A stretch of DNA of 17,124 nt from JBDTNQ01 sp039933635 (GTDB lineage: Bacteria > Acidobacteriota > Vicinamibacteria > Vicinamibacterales > SCN-69-37), in NCBI GenBank assembly GCA_039933635.1, contig JBDTNQ010000096.1, positions 1 to 17,124 of the forward strand, given 5' to 3'. This document shows positions 1 to 8,318 of the stretch, piece by piece (positions within the stretch are counted from its first letter, which is position 1; every line of letters begins with the position of its first letter). The notes below the pieces were generated by a model. That model was not told the origin of the DNA and did not search any database. It was given only the letters and a program-made list of their open reading frames with translations. A program made the position numbers and the translations under genes.

Positions 1-743
1 AGCACGGCGTTCAGGTTGCGGGCCGTGTCCGCCAACTCCGTATCGTCCATCTCACGTTGGGCAACCGCCGCGGTCATGCTGCCGCCACCGGCAAATGTTG
101 GAGCGGCCTTGGACGCGCCCGCGCGCGACACGACATACATGGTCGCCCCCGACATCCGCAGCGACTCACGCACCGTCTTCGCGGAGAGCGTACTCGCGTC
201 TTCGTTGCCGAGGCGCAAGACGATGAGCACCGGGTGTTTTCCCGGCGCGCCAAGATCCTCGATCGCGCCCTTGATCGCCTCCATCAGCTGATTTCCGCCT
301 TGCGGCGTCCCCCTCCGGCCCAGCTTCTGGATGCCGGCACCGATAAGATCGACGTTGTCCGTGAAGTCCATGACGCGCTCCGGTTGGACGTGCACGGACG
401 TGAAGGCGAATTGCGCCTGACCGGCGAGCGCCTGCACCAGCCGCAGCGCGCCCAGTTGAAACGCACCGGACCCGCCGTCGGACACGATGAGGTGTACCCG
501 CAGCGGCATGGTGGCGGGCTTCACACTGGTCAGCACCTGCGCCTTCCCGCCCTCCTTCACGTCGAAATCGGCCACCGTTAGCCCGGTGACCGGCGTCCCA
601 TCCTTCCCAACAACGGACGCAAAGATCGTGCGCGTCACCCCCGTCGTCGTTGATCGATCGGCCGACAACGGGAATGCCGAGGCCGCAAGCGACAGGCCAA
701 AGGCGAGAACCACACCAACGAAGACAGTCGGCTTGTGGGACAT
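1..743 (-). CDS. Secreted VWA-fold protein, acidobacterial type (3' end beyond window)
   Basis: The frame is open from ATG at 743 (minus strand) to the left edge: 247 codons are visible and the stop lies outside. A GAGGTG ribosome-binding site at 748-753 supports this start. Residues 1 to about 28 form a Sec signal peptide with a hydrophobic core (VGVVLAFGLSLAASA) and an AxA-like cleavage site. Residues 40-75 (IFASVVGKDGTPVTGLTVADFDV) are the beta-strand segment that precedes the VWA domain in the acidobacterial VWFA-related family (known family trait: 'V.D..G.PV.GL...DF.V.E'). The VWA domain starts near residue 82 with LRVHLIVSDGGSG. The metal site looks degenerate: the usual DxSxS is DGGSG (89-93), and the third motif is LGNED where TDG or SDG is usual. 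Thr146 (RRGTPQGG) fits the second metal motif. Members of this family are exported and mostly uncharacterised. It is divergent from the dehydrogenase at 1073. Confidence 0.8.
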   Translation of the reverse strand, partial: MSHKPTVFVGVVLAFGLSLAASAFPLSADRSTTTGVTRTIFASVVGKDGTPVTGLTVADFDVKEGGKAQVLTSVKPATMPLRVHLIVSDGGSGAFQLGALRLVQALAGQAQFAFTSVHVQPERVMDFTDNVDLIGAGIQKLGRRGTPQGGNQLMEAIKGAIEDLGAPGKHPVLIVLRLGNEDASTLSAKTVRESLRMSGATMYVVSRAGASKAAPTFAGGGSMTAAVAQREMDDTELADTARNLNAV

Positions 744-939
744 GGGACACCTCGTTCGGAGGGCGACGGCAACTCGTCGATACATTGCGCCGGACTTGCC
801 TTCTCGTTTTCAGGGCACGAACGCCGGGCATTCTATGGGGGGCGCGCGCCCGGTGTCACGCGTCGGCCGTCCCTTTCGATCCGCTGACGCGCTGCGCTGC
901 CACACGCGCCAACGGTGGAATAGCGCAGTCCTGGCAGGA

Positions 940-973
940 ATCGAGTCTCGATGATGTCGCGCTATGATAGCGC
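940..973. promoter_or_regulatory. Two adjacent perfect palindromes, candidate operator pair
   Basis: ATCGAG-T-CTCGAT at 940-952 and GCGCTAT-G-ATAGCGC at 959-973 are perfect inverted repeats with 6-bp and 7-bp arms and a single central base. Their centres (946 and 966) are 20 bp apart, close to two helical turns. The second overlaps TATGAT (963-968), a possible -10 element, and lies about 100 bp upstream of the PQQ dehydrogenase start. The arms differ in sequence, so the two need not bind the same regulator. A regulatory role is inferred; no regulator gene is in the window. Confidence 0.4.
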
Positions 974-1060
974 CCGCACTGTAGCGGATCGTGGTCAACG
1001 CGCCAGTCGGCGAAGTTCCCGGACGCGGCCGGCAGTCGCTCAGCGTTGGCCCAGCGCAAG

Positions 1061-1065
1061 AGGAG
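1061..1065 (+). promoter_or_regulatory. Ribosome-binding site deciding the PQQ dehydrogenase start
   Basis: AGGAG at 1061-1065 lies 7 nt before ATG 1073. It supports this ATG over an in-frame TTG at 1046, which has no such site and would place a basic extension before the signal peptide. Confidence 0.7.
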
Positions 1066-1072
1066 TACGAGC

Positions 1073-3418
1073 ATGTTCCACAGTGAATGGCGGTTTCGGC
1101 GCGGCGTCGCCGCGGTTGTCGGCCTCGCGTCCTGCCTCGCAGCTCTGACGACAAGCCGCGCACAATCGGCGAACGACAAATGGTGGCCCGGCTACGGTAA
1201 CGGTCCGGACAACTCGCGCTACTTCGCGTCCCGGCAGATCAACAAGACCAACGTCAGTCGACTCCAGGTGGCCTGGACCTACCCGTACAGCGACGCGGGC
1301 GGCTATCCCATCGTGGTTCGCGGTGTGATCTACGGTCGCGGCCGGAACGGCTCGATCGTCGCGGTCGACGCGAAGACCGGCAAGGAACGATGGGTCCGCG
1401 AGAACATGAACGGCATGAGCAGCCGCGGGATGATGTATTGGGAAAGCCGTGACGGGCGCGACCAGCGCCTGATCTTCCCGATGAACAGCCTGCTCCAGGA
1501 GTTGGATGCGAAGACCGGCAAGTCCGTCATCTCGTTCGGCACGAACGGTGTCGTCGATCTGCGCGTCGGGCTCGACGGGCGCGACCCGGCCGCCATCGGC
1601 AATCTTCAATCGAACACGCCGGGCGAGGTCTTCGAGAACCTGGTGATCGTCGGCACCGCGCCCGGCGAGGGCTACATGTCGCCGCCAGGCGACATCCGCG
1701 CGTACGACGTCGTCACCGGCAAGACGATCTGGACGTTCCACACCATTCCGCGGCCCGGCGAGTTCGGCTACGAAACCTGGCCCAAAGAGGCCTGGAAATA
1801 CGTCGGCGGGACGAACAACTGGGGGGAAATGACGATTGACGCCAGGCGTGGTATCGCTTACATCCCGCTCGGATCGCCGACATACGACTTCTACGGCGTC
1901 GATCGCGTCGGCTCCAACCTCTTCGGCACGTCGATCATCGCGCTCAACGCGCGCACGGGCAAACGTCTGTGGCATTTCCAGATGGTGCACCACGACCTCT
2001 GGGACATGGACAACAACGCGGCGCCGCAGTTGACGACCGTACGCCACAACGGGCGCAACAGGGACGTCGTCGCGGTGGCCGGCAAGACCGGCTTTCTGTA
2101 CGTCTTCGACCGTGTGACGGGTGAACCGCTGTGGCCGATCGAAGAACGGCCAGTGCCCAAGAGCGAGATGCCTGGCGAACAGAGCTGGCCGACGCAGCCG
2201 TTCCCAACGAAGCCCGAGCCGTTCATCAGACACACCTTCGGTGTCGAGGACATCAGCCCCTACCTGTCAGCCGATGAGGCCGAAGCGTTGAAGCAGCGCC
2301 TGCTCGCAGCCAGCAACAAGGGCATCTTCAACCCGATCAGCTTCAACGACACCGTGCACGTCCCAACCAGCAACGGCGGGGCGCTCTTTGGCGGGACGGC
2401 GACCGAGCCCGGCAGAGGGGCCGTTTACGTCATCGCCCATGAGAACCCGGGAATTCTGCGGTTGCTGAAGCCAGGTGAAACCGTCGCCCGTGGCGGAGGG
2501 CCTCCGGCGATCTCTCCAGGCCAGGCCGTATTCCAGCAGAACTGTCAGGTCTGTCACGGTGCGGATCGACTCGGGACCGAGAACGGCGTGCAGCTCGTGC
2601 AGGCGTCTGACGATCCGGCCAACAGCATCGTCGCCGGAACGTCACGGTTCGATGCAGCAGCGATCCGCGCGGTCGTGACGGCCGGGAAGAGCCGCATGCC
2701 GGCGTTCCCGCATCTCACAGGAGCCGAACTCGACAATCTGGTCACATTCCTCACCGCACCGCCCGGCGGCCGCGGCCGTGGTGCGGTGGGTGGGTTCGCG
2801 GGTCGTGGCGGTGGAGGTCCAGTGGGCTCCGGCGCACCGCCAGAACTGATCGCGGGTTCGGGCTCTGCCTGGACCCGGCCTGACGCCGGTGTCGGTCGCG
2901 GCCGCGGCGCCGCACTGCCATACCCGGACGACGTGCCGCAGTACGCACGCCCTGTCATCAACGAGTACAACACCGTCGGCAATCGCATCAAGCCGCCGTT
3001 CACGACGATCGTGAAGTACGACCTGAACGAGCCGTCCATCAAGTGGCGCATCCCTTACGGCGATGATCCCGCGTTGGCGGAACGCGGCATCACCGGCACC
3101 GGCACACCATCGACGACCAACAGCCTGGTCGTGACCGAGTCGGGTCTGGTGTTCGGAGCGGGCGGCGACAACCAGATTCGCGCCTGGGATAGCGACACTG
3201 GAAAACAGCTCTGGTCATCGCGATTCGGCGGCGGATTTCTTGGGTCCCTGGTCATGTACGAGATGGACGGCCGGCAGTACGTGCTTGTACCTGCCGCCAG
3301 TTCCGCTGCGGCGCGGGGCCGCGGTGCGGCGCCTGCCGCTTCGCCCGCCGCCGGTCAGGGCTCCCCCACTCCAGCAGCGCCGATGGGTTGGGTTGCATAC
3401 GCGTTGCCTGAGAAGTAG
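1073..3418 (+). CDS. PQQ-dependent dehydrogenase with internal cytochrome c domain
   Basis: Encodes 781 aa, exported. Residues 1 to about 31 are a signal peptide (core GVAAVVGLASCLAAL, cleavage near SRA-QS). The mature N-terminus is a quinoprotein beta-propeller with repeated tryptophan-docking blades such as GKERWV, GKTIWTFH and GKRLWHFQ, and the family motif HHDLWDMDN. A cytochrome c domain follows at about residues 480-560, with heme motif C491-Q-V-C494-H495 and a probable axial Met542 (SRMPAFP). A Gly/Arg-rich linker spans about 563-619. The last propeller blades (SIKWRIPYGDD, SDTGKQLWSSRFGGGF) come after it, then a second Ala/Gly/Arg/Pro-rich insert (about 743-771) before the final strand. 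The enzyme should oxidise an alcohol or aldose in the periplasm and pass electrons through its own heme to the respiratory chain. The substrate cannot be read from the sequence; sugar oxidation fits the neighbours. No adjacent Cys-Cys pair typical of PQQ alcohol dehydrogenases is seen, so a glucose/aldose-dehydrogenase-like type is favoured. Confidence 0.9.
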   Translation: MFHSEWRFRRGVAAVVGLASCLAALTTSRAQSANDKWWPGYGNGPDNSRYFASRQINKTNVSRLQVAWTYPYSDAGGYPIVVRGVIYGRGRNGSIVAVDAKTGKERWVRENMNGMSSRGMMYWESRDGRDQRLIFPMNSLLQELDAKTGKSVISFGTNGVVDLRVGLDGRDPAAIGNLQSNTPGEVFENLVIVGTAPGEGYMSPPGDIRAYDVVTGKTIWTFHTIPRPGEFGYETWPKEAWKYVGGTNNWGEMTIDARRGIAYIPLGSPTYDFYGVDRVGSNLFGTSIIALNARTGKRLWHFQMVHHDLWDMDNNAAPQLTTVRHNGRNRDVVAVAGKTGFLYVFDRVTGEPLWPIEERPVPKSEMPGEQSWPTQPFPTKPEPFIRHTFGVEDISPYLSADEAEALKQRLLAASNKGIFNPISFNDTVHVPTSNGGALFGGTATEPGRGAVYVIAHENPGILRLLKPGETVARGGGPPAISPGQAVFQQNCQVCHGADRLGTENGVQLVQASDDPANSIVAGTSRFDAAAIRAVVTAGKSRMPAFPHLTGAELDNLVTFLTAPPGGRGRGAVGGFAGRGGGGPVGSGAPPELIAGSGSAWTRPDAGVGRGRGAALPYPDDVPQYARPVINEYNTVGNRIKPPFTTIVKYDLNEPSIKWRIPYGDDPALAERGITGTGTPSTTNSLVVTESGLVFGAGGDNQIRAWDSDTGKQLWSSRFGGGFLGSLVMYEMDGRQYVLVPAASSAAARGRGAAPAASPAAGQGSPTPAAPMGWVAYALPEK

Positions 3419-3431
3419 GACCAGGGACACC

Positions 3432-6119
3432 ATGAGCGGTCATCTCAATCGGCGGCAGTTTCTTCAGGCGACAGCCGGAGCCACGGCCGGCATGGCGGCC
3501 GTCGCGACGGTCACGGCACAGGGACCGCGCTCCGTCGCCGTCATCGTCGATCCCGCCGATCCCATCGCGGCCTCGCCGCCAGCCAGATGGGCGGCCGGTG
3601 AGTTGGTGCGCGCCCTGACCGAACGAGGGGTCGCGGCCCGTATCTACTCCGCTGACGCCGAGGCGCCGGCATCGAGCGTGCGCGTGATGTCCGCAGGCAT
3701 GGCAGCACCAGGTGCGGCGGCGGCTCTGCGCGCGGCGGGCGCGCGTGTCGATGCGGTGCCCGAGGCCCTCACGCTCTGCCAGACCCGTCAGGCGGTGTGG
3801 GCATGTGGCCACGATGCGCGCGGGCTCACCTACGCGATGCTCGAACTGGCTGATCGCGCGCGCCTCGGTCCCGATCCGGCGGCGGCGCTGACCGTGCCGA
3901 GGCCCGTGAGCGAGCGCCCGGCAAACGGCGTCCGCAGCGTCACGCGGCTCTTCACGAGCGACGTCGAGGACACAGCCTGGTACAACGACCGCGAGATGTG
4001 GCCGGCGTATCTCTCCATGCTGGCCACGCAACGGTTCAACCGCTTCAACCTCGCGCTCGGCATCGGCTACGACTTCCTCAACAACGTCACCGATGCCTAC
4101 TTCGTTTTCAGCTACCCGTTTCTGCTGGCCGTGCCGGGATACAACGTGCGCGTCCCTCAGGTGTCGGACGCGGAGCGCGATCGCAACCTCGACATGTTGC
4201 GATTCATCGCCCGGGAGACGACGGCCCGCGGCATGCAGTTCCAGTTGGGGATCTGGATGCACGGCTATCAGTGGAACGCAAGCCCGAATGCGAAGCATAC
4301 GATCGAAGGCCTTACGGCCGAGACGCACGGCCCCTACTGCCGAGACGCGATCCGGATGCTGCTGCGGGCCGTGCCAGAGATCAGCGGCGTAACGCTGCGC
4401 GTGCACGGCGAGAGCGGAGTCGCGGAAGGCAGTTACCAGTTCTGGAAGATGGTGTTCGACGGCGTCGCCACCTGCGGCCGCACGGTCGAGATCGACATGC
4501 ATGCCAAGGGCATGGACCAGAGCATGATCGACGCGGCACTCAGCTCTGGCCAGCCCGTGAAGATCTCACCGAAGTATTGGGCCGAGCACCTGGGCATGCC
4601 CTACCACCAGGCCGACATCCGCGAACAGGAGCGTCCGCAGCCGGGACGCACGGCGTCCGGTCTGATGGCGCTGAGCGCCGGCTCTCGCAGCTTTACCCGA
4701 TATGGGTATGGTGATCTGCTACGCGAAGACCGCACGTGGGGTGTTCTGCACCGCATCTGGCCCGGCACGCAGCGTCTGCTGATCTGGGGCGACCCCGTCT
4801 CGGCGGCTGCCCATTCCCGCGCCTTTTCGTTTTGCGGCAGCGACGGTGTGGAGATCATGGAGCCGCTGTCGTTCAAAGGACGCCGCGGTTCAGGTACGCC
4901 TGGCAACCGCACGGCCTACGCGGACGCGTCGCTCGCGCCGCGGTGGGACTGGCAGAAGTACACGTACGGCTACCGCGTCTGGGGGAGGTTGCTCTACAAC
5001 GCGCAGACCGATCCGGCCGTCTGGCAGCGCGCGATGCGCCAGCAGTTCGGGCCCGCGGGCGACGACCTCGAAACGGCCCTGGCGCACGCCAGTCGGATCC
5101 TGCCGACCGTGACCACCGCGCATGCGCCGTCGGCCGGCAACAACACCTATTGGCCGGAGGTGTATCTCAACCACTCGCTGGTGGACGCGGCGCACCCCGG
5201 CCCGTATACGGACAGTCCATCCCCGCGCGTGTTCGGCACCGTGAGCCCGCTCGACCCGCAGATGTTCTATCGCATCGACGACTTCGCCGAGGACCTGCTG
5301 AAGGGTGAGCGCAACGGTCGGTACACGCCGATCGACGTGGCGACATGGTTGGAAGACGACGGGACGGCCGCCGCCCAGGCACTGGCACGAGCCGACGGTC
5401 GGGCGACACGGAAGGACGGGCCCGAGTACCGGCGGTTGACGATCGACATCGCCGTCGCGGCAAATCTCGGCCGCTTCTTCGCCGCCAAGTTCCGCGCCGC
5501 CGTGCTGTACCACATCTTCGACAAGACCGCCGATCGCGCGGCGCTCCAGGCGGCGTTGACGTCGTATCGAGACGCGCGCGGCTTCTGGGCCGCAATTGTG
5601 GCGCGCACCCGGAACGTGTACGTCCCTGACATCACCGTTGGCGAAACACGCGTCCTCCGCGGACACTGGGCCGATCGGCTGACGGATATCGACGCCGACA
5701 TCACCGCCGTGGAAGCACGACTGGCGTCGGCGAAGCCGGCGGAGCCCGCAGGGCGGACCGCGCGCGCGATCGAAGAAGCCCTGGGCCGCCCGCAACGACG
5801 GGACGGCGGCGGCCGGCACACCGCGCCCGCCAGGTTTCAACCAGGACAGCCCCTCGCGCTGGAATACGTCCAGGACCGGAAGTACGCGGCCGCAACGCTC
5901 CACTACCGGCGCGTGAACCAGGCCGAGCGCTGGCAGAGCGAGCCAATGCGCGCCGACGGCACGCGGTGGCGCTCGGCCATCCCGGCCGACTACACGGCAA
6001 GTCCGTATCCGCTGCAGTATTACTTTGAACTGAAGGAGACGCCGGTTTCAGTGGTCCTGTACCCCGGCCTCGGCCAACAACTGACCGGGCAGCCCTATTT
6101 CGTCGCTCGACGAGGGTGA
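3432..6119 (+). CDS. Tat-exported glycosidase-like protein, family uncertain
   Basis: Encodes 895 aa, starting 13 bp after the PQQ dehydrogenase stop, with AGGGA 4 nt before ATG 3432. The N-terminus has a twin-arginine signal (NRRQFLQA, Arg7-Arg8) and a hydrophobic stretch ending near TAQG. Residues about 35-150 (VIVDPADPIAA to RGLTYAMLELADRA) look like the small alpha/beta domain that precedes the TIM barrel in GH20, GH67, GH84 and GH115 enzymes. The middle part (about 165-470) has barrel-like segments and acidic candidates: TSDVEDTAWYNDREMW, RVHGESGV with Glu327, and EIDMHAKGMD. A helical region follows, and the last 100 residues resemble an Ig/fibronectin-like beta domain ending in YFELKE and YPGLGQQLTGQPY. 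An alpha-glucuronidase-like role on hemicellulose would fit the locus, but I cannot place it in a named family and catalytic residues are not assigned. It is probably co-transcribed with its neighbours. Confidence 0.65.
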   Translation: MSGHLNRRQFLQATAGATAGMAAVATVTAQGPRSVAVIVDPADPIAASPPARWAAGELVRALTERGVAARIYSADAEAPASSVRVMSAGMAAPGAAAALRAAGARVDAVPEALTLCQTRQAVWACGHDARGLTYAMLELADRARLGPDPAAALTVPRPVSERPANGVRSVTRLFTSDVEDTAWYNDREMWPAYLSMLATQRFNRFNLALGIGYDFLNNVTDAYFVFSYPFLLAVPGYNVRVPQVSDAERDRNLDMLRFIARETTARGMQFQLGIWMHGYQWNASPNAKHTIEGLTAETHGPYCRDAIRMLLRAVPEISGVTLRVHGESGVAEGSYQFWKMVFDGVATCGRTVEIDMHAKGMDQSMIDAALSSGQPVKISPKYWAEHLGMPYHQADIREQERPQPGRTASGLMALSAGSRSFTRYGYGDLLREDRTWGVLHRIWPGTQRLLIWGDPVSAAAHSRAFSFCGSDGVEIMEPLSFKGRRGSGTPGNRTAYADASLAPRWDWQKYTYGYRVWGRLLYNAQTDPAVWQRAMRQQFGPAGDDLETALAHASRILPTVTTAHAPSAGNNTYWPEVYLNHSLVDAAHPGPYTDSPSPRVFGTVSPLDPQMFYRIDDFAEDLLKGERNGRYTPIDVATWLEDDGTAAAQALARADGRATRKDGPEYRRLTIDIAVAANLGRFFAAKFRAAVLYHIFDKTADRAALQAALTSYRDARGFWAAIVARTRNVYVPDITVGETRVLRGHWADRLTDIDADITAVEARLASAKPAEPAGRTARAIEEALGRPQRRDGGGRHTAPARFQPGQPLALEYVQDRKYAAATLHYRRVNQAERWQSEPMRADGTRWRSAIPADYTASPYPLQYYFELKETPVSVVLYPGLGQQLTGQPYFVARRG

Positions 6120-6144
6120 CGTCACGCCACTGGAGACGCAACCA

Positions 6145-7374
6145 ATGATCCGACTTCGCTACTCAATCGGCTTGTGGGCCGTGCTCATGCTGACGGCGCT
6201 GGTGTCGGCGCAGACCTATCCGTCGCATCAGATCAGTAACGGCGATCTGACCGCCACGGTTTATCTACCCGACGCGACCCGCGGTTTCTACCGGACGACA
6301 CGGTTCGACTGGTCGGGCGCCATTGCGAGTCTCAAATACAAGGGCCACGACTTCTACGGGCCCTGGTTTTCCAAGATCACGGACATCTACGACTTCGGGT
6401 ACGAGGGTCCGGCCAAGGACGTCATCTCCGCCGATTTCACGGCCATGGTCGGTCCCGCCGAGGAATTCGGCGCCCTCGGCTACAACGATGTCCAGCCAGG
6501 CGGCCTGTTCGTCAAGCCCGGTATCGGCGCGCTGAGGCGCGACGATGGGACCTACAACCATTCGCGTCCGTACGTCATCGCGAACGGCGGCTCGTGGGCG
6601 GTACAGACCGGTCGAAATTCTGTCCAGTTCACGCACACGCTCACGGAGCCGTCCATCAACTTCGGCTACGTCTATACCAAAGTCCTCCGCCTCACGCCCG
6701 GCAAGCCGCAAATGATCATCTCGCACGTCATGAGGAACACCGGCGCGAAGGCGATCGCGACGAACGTCTACGACCACAACTTCACGATGATCGATCGGCA
6801 GGCGACGGGACCGGGCATCGAAATCACGGTGCCGTGGCAAATGACGCGCGTCGCCGGACGCGGCGGCCCCGGCCGCGCTGCGGGAGCGCCAGGGCCTGGC
6901 GCTCCCGCGAGCCCTGGCGGCGCAGGCGCGCCGGCACAAGCGGGCGCCGCGGCGTCGGTCCCGGCGCCAGGAGCCACCGGTCCGGCGGGCCCCGGCCGCC
7001 AGGGACCGCCCGTGGATCCCTACGCGCCGCTGGCGCCTGGAGAACGGATGGGCACGCAGTGCGGCCAGGCGCAAATGCAGACGCTCGCGAGTCCGCAGGG
7101 CACCACGCTGGTCTATGCGAAAGTACTCGAAGGGTCCGAGTGCTATCAGACCAGCTTCAGCGGCTTCGGGCCGGACGCGAAGGACTACGACGTTCGCATC
7201 GTCAACAAGAAGCAGGGCGCGGGGGTCCACATCACCGGCGACCGGCCGATGACGCGGTTCGGGTACTGGTCCATTCGGACGGTCGTCGCGCCTGAGCCCT
7301 ACATCGACATCAACATCGAACCGGGACAGGAGTTCACGTGGTCGTACACGTACGACTACTACACGACGAAGTAG
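6145..7374 (+). CDS. Secreted galactose-mutarotase-fold-like protein of unknown function
   Basis: Encodes 409 aa, 25 bp downstream of the glycosidase-like gene, with GGAGA at 6132-6136 as ribosome-binding site. A Sec signal peptide (IGLWAVLMLTALVSA, cleavage before QTYP) is followed by ISNGDLTATVYLPDATRGFY and RFDWSGAIASLKYKGHDFYG. These resemble all-beta sugar-binding proteins of the aldose-1-epimerase/galactose-mutarotase superfamily. Further support comes from YTKVLRLTPGKPQMIISHVM, the segment NTGAKAIATNVYDHNF and a C-terminus rich in beta strands ending in WSYTYDYYTTK. A low-complexity Pro/Ala/Gly insert of about 50 residues (about 239-290) interrupts the fold and probably forms a surface loop. 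It may bind or epimerise the product of the adjacent glycosidase-like enzyme; this is inferred from position only. Conserved catalytic His/Glu residues of true mutarotases are not clearly identifiable, apart from the His in VYDHNF. Confidence 0.6.
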   Translation: MIRLRYSIGLWAVLMLTALVSAQTYPSHQISNGDLTATVYLPDATRGFYRTTRFDWSGAIASLKYKGHDFYGPWFSKITDIYDFGYEGPAKDVISADFTAMVGPAEEFGALGYNDVQPGGLFVKPGIGALRRDDGTYNHSRPYVIANGGSWAVQTGRNSVQFTHTLTEPSINFGYVYTKVLRLTPGKPQMIISHVMRNTGAKAIATNVYDHNFTMIDRQATGPGIEITVPWQMTRVAGRGGPGRAAGAPGPGAPASPGGAGAPAQAGAAASVPAPGATGPAGPGRQGPPVDPYAPLAPGERMGTQCGQAQMQTLASPQGTTLVYAKVLEGSECYQTSFSGFGPDAKDYDVRIVNKKQGAGVHITGDRPMTRFGYWSIRTVVAPEPYIDINIEPGQEFTWSYTYDYYTTK

Positions 7375-7398
7375 CCGCCGGCGGGCAATCCGGTATGG

Positions 7399-8301
7399 CT
7401 ATACGGCCGTGAACTCGCGCAGAAACACCGCGCTCCGGTTATACAGTTCGAGCACGCTGTAGGCGGGCGGCTCCAGCGGCTGCCCCTGGAGCGTGCTCAC
7501 GGCGTAGGCGCCCACTTCCGCCACGATGTTGCGGATGTTGGCGGCCTTCACGAGCGTGAAGATCCGTTTCCAGTCGAGGTCGCCTGAGCCCACGGGCACC
7601 GCCGCCTTGCCCGGCTTGAAGTCCTTCACGTGCACGCCGTAGTACCGGGTGGGGTACTTCGCCAGATACTCGTAGGGATCGCCACCGCCGAAGGTCAGAT
7701 TACCGACGTCGATTTGAAACTTGACGAGCGCCGGATCGGTGGATGCCATCAGGATGTCCCACGGCACGTCTCCTTGAGGCGTCTTGACGAACTCGATCTC
7801 GTGGTTGTGATATCCCAGTACGAGTCCCGCAGCCTTCGTCCGCGCGCCGTATCCATTCAGCTCGTCCGCCATGCTCTTCCAGTCGTCGCTCGTTCGCAGC
7901 CGCGGCCTCGGCGAGCAGACGACCGTCGACAGACCCAACGTCAGTGAATCGGTCATGGTCTGATCGAAGCGGCTGGCAAAGGCCTGGTAGGGCCAGAGAG
8001 CGTTCGAGAACGTGAAGCCGTGCGACGCGAACGAGGCCTTCAGATCGGCCGCCGGCCGGTCAATGAACGGGCTGACCTGATTCAGGTCGATGTACGAGTA
8101 GCCGAACTCCTTCATGGCCCGCAGCGTGCCATCCCAATCTCGCCGCATGTCGGGCGCGATTTCCCAGGCCTGGAAGCCGAAGGGCAATCCAAGCGGATTG
8201 GCGGAGACCAGCGATCCCCGACTGACCACAGCCGCGGCGCCTGCCATCGCCAGAAATGCTCTTCGCGTCACGGTCGTCTGCTGAACGGATCGATGCGTCA
8301 T
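7399..8301 (-). CDS. Exported sugar phosphate isomerase/epimerase-like TIM barrel
   Basis: Encodes 300 aa, the last gene of the minus-strand unit, 17 bp after the GH51 stop, with AGGAA at 8309-8313 seven nt before ATG 8301. A twin-arginine signal is present (TVTRRAFLAMAGAAAVV, Arg13-Arg14). The rest is a xylose-isomerase-like TIM barrel: FGFQAWEIAPDM at the first strand, GYHNHEIEF (163-171), FQIDVGN with Asp198, YYGVHVKDF with His224 and Asp227, and VAEVGAY with Glu262. Asp198, His224 and Glu262 are plausible metal ligands by family analogy. Cytosolic relatives isomerise, epimerise or dehydrate sugars and inositols. A Tat-exported version implies a cofactor- or metal-loaded enzyme acting outside the cytoplasm, on a free sugar or sugar acid rather than a phosphate. 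The substrate is unknown; arabinose or an arabinose derivative would fit the operon. It is convergent with the mutarotase-like gene, with only 24 bp between stops. Confidence 0.8.
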   Translation of the reverse strand: MTHRSVQQTTVTRRAFLAMAGAAAVVSRGSLVSANPLGLPFGFQAWEIAPDMRRDWDGTLRAMKEFGYSYIDLNQVSPFIDRPAADLKASFASHGFTFSNALWPYQAFASRFDQTMTDSLTLGLSTVVCSPRPRLRTSDDWKSMADELNGYGARTKAAGLVLGYHNHEIEFVKTPQGDVPWDILMASTDPALVKFQIDVGNLTFGGGDPYEYLAKYPTRYYGVHVKDFKPGKAAVPVGSGDLDWKRIFTLVKAANIRNIVAEVGAYAVSTLQGQPLEPPAYSVLELYNRSAVFLREFTAV

Positions 8302-8318
8302 GAAATCATTCCTGTGCT

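Larger units (their letters stand above)
744..1072. other. Divergent intergenic region
   Basis: This stretch of 329 bases lies between the starts of the VWA gene (minus) and the PQQ dehydrogenase (plus), so promoters for both should be here. I see no convincing small gene. The notable content is a pair of perfect palindromes at 940-973, listed separately. TATGAT at 963-968 resembles a -10 hexamer for the rightward operon, but no matching -35 sits at 16-18 bp upstream. Confidence 0.6.

Noticed and set aside
1046..1072. Upstream in-frame TTG start for the PQQ dehydrogenase
   Set aside because: No ribosome-binding site at a suitable distance, and it adds nine mostly polar residues before a normal signal peptide. 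ATG 1073 has AGGAG 7 nt upstream.
3252..4502. Long open frame on the minus strand opposite the glycosidase-like gene (similar ones at 1040-2233 and 4890-5903)
   Set aside because: High-GC shadow frames: arginine-rich, without domains or signals, and lying wholly opposite well-supported genes.
7375..7406. Possible bidirectional terminator between the convergent genes
   Set aside because: CCGCCGGCGG is a loopless palindrome and the CCGGTAT/ATACGG hairpin has a bulge and overlaps a stop codon; no T-run follows on either strand.
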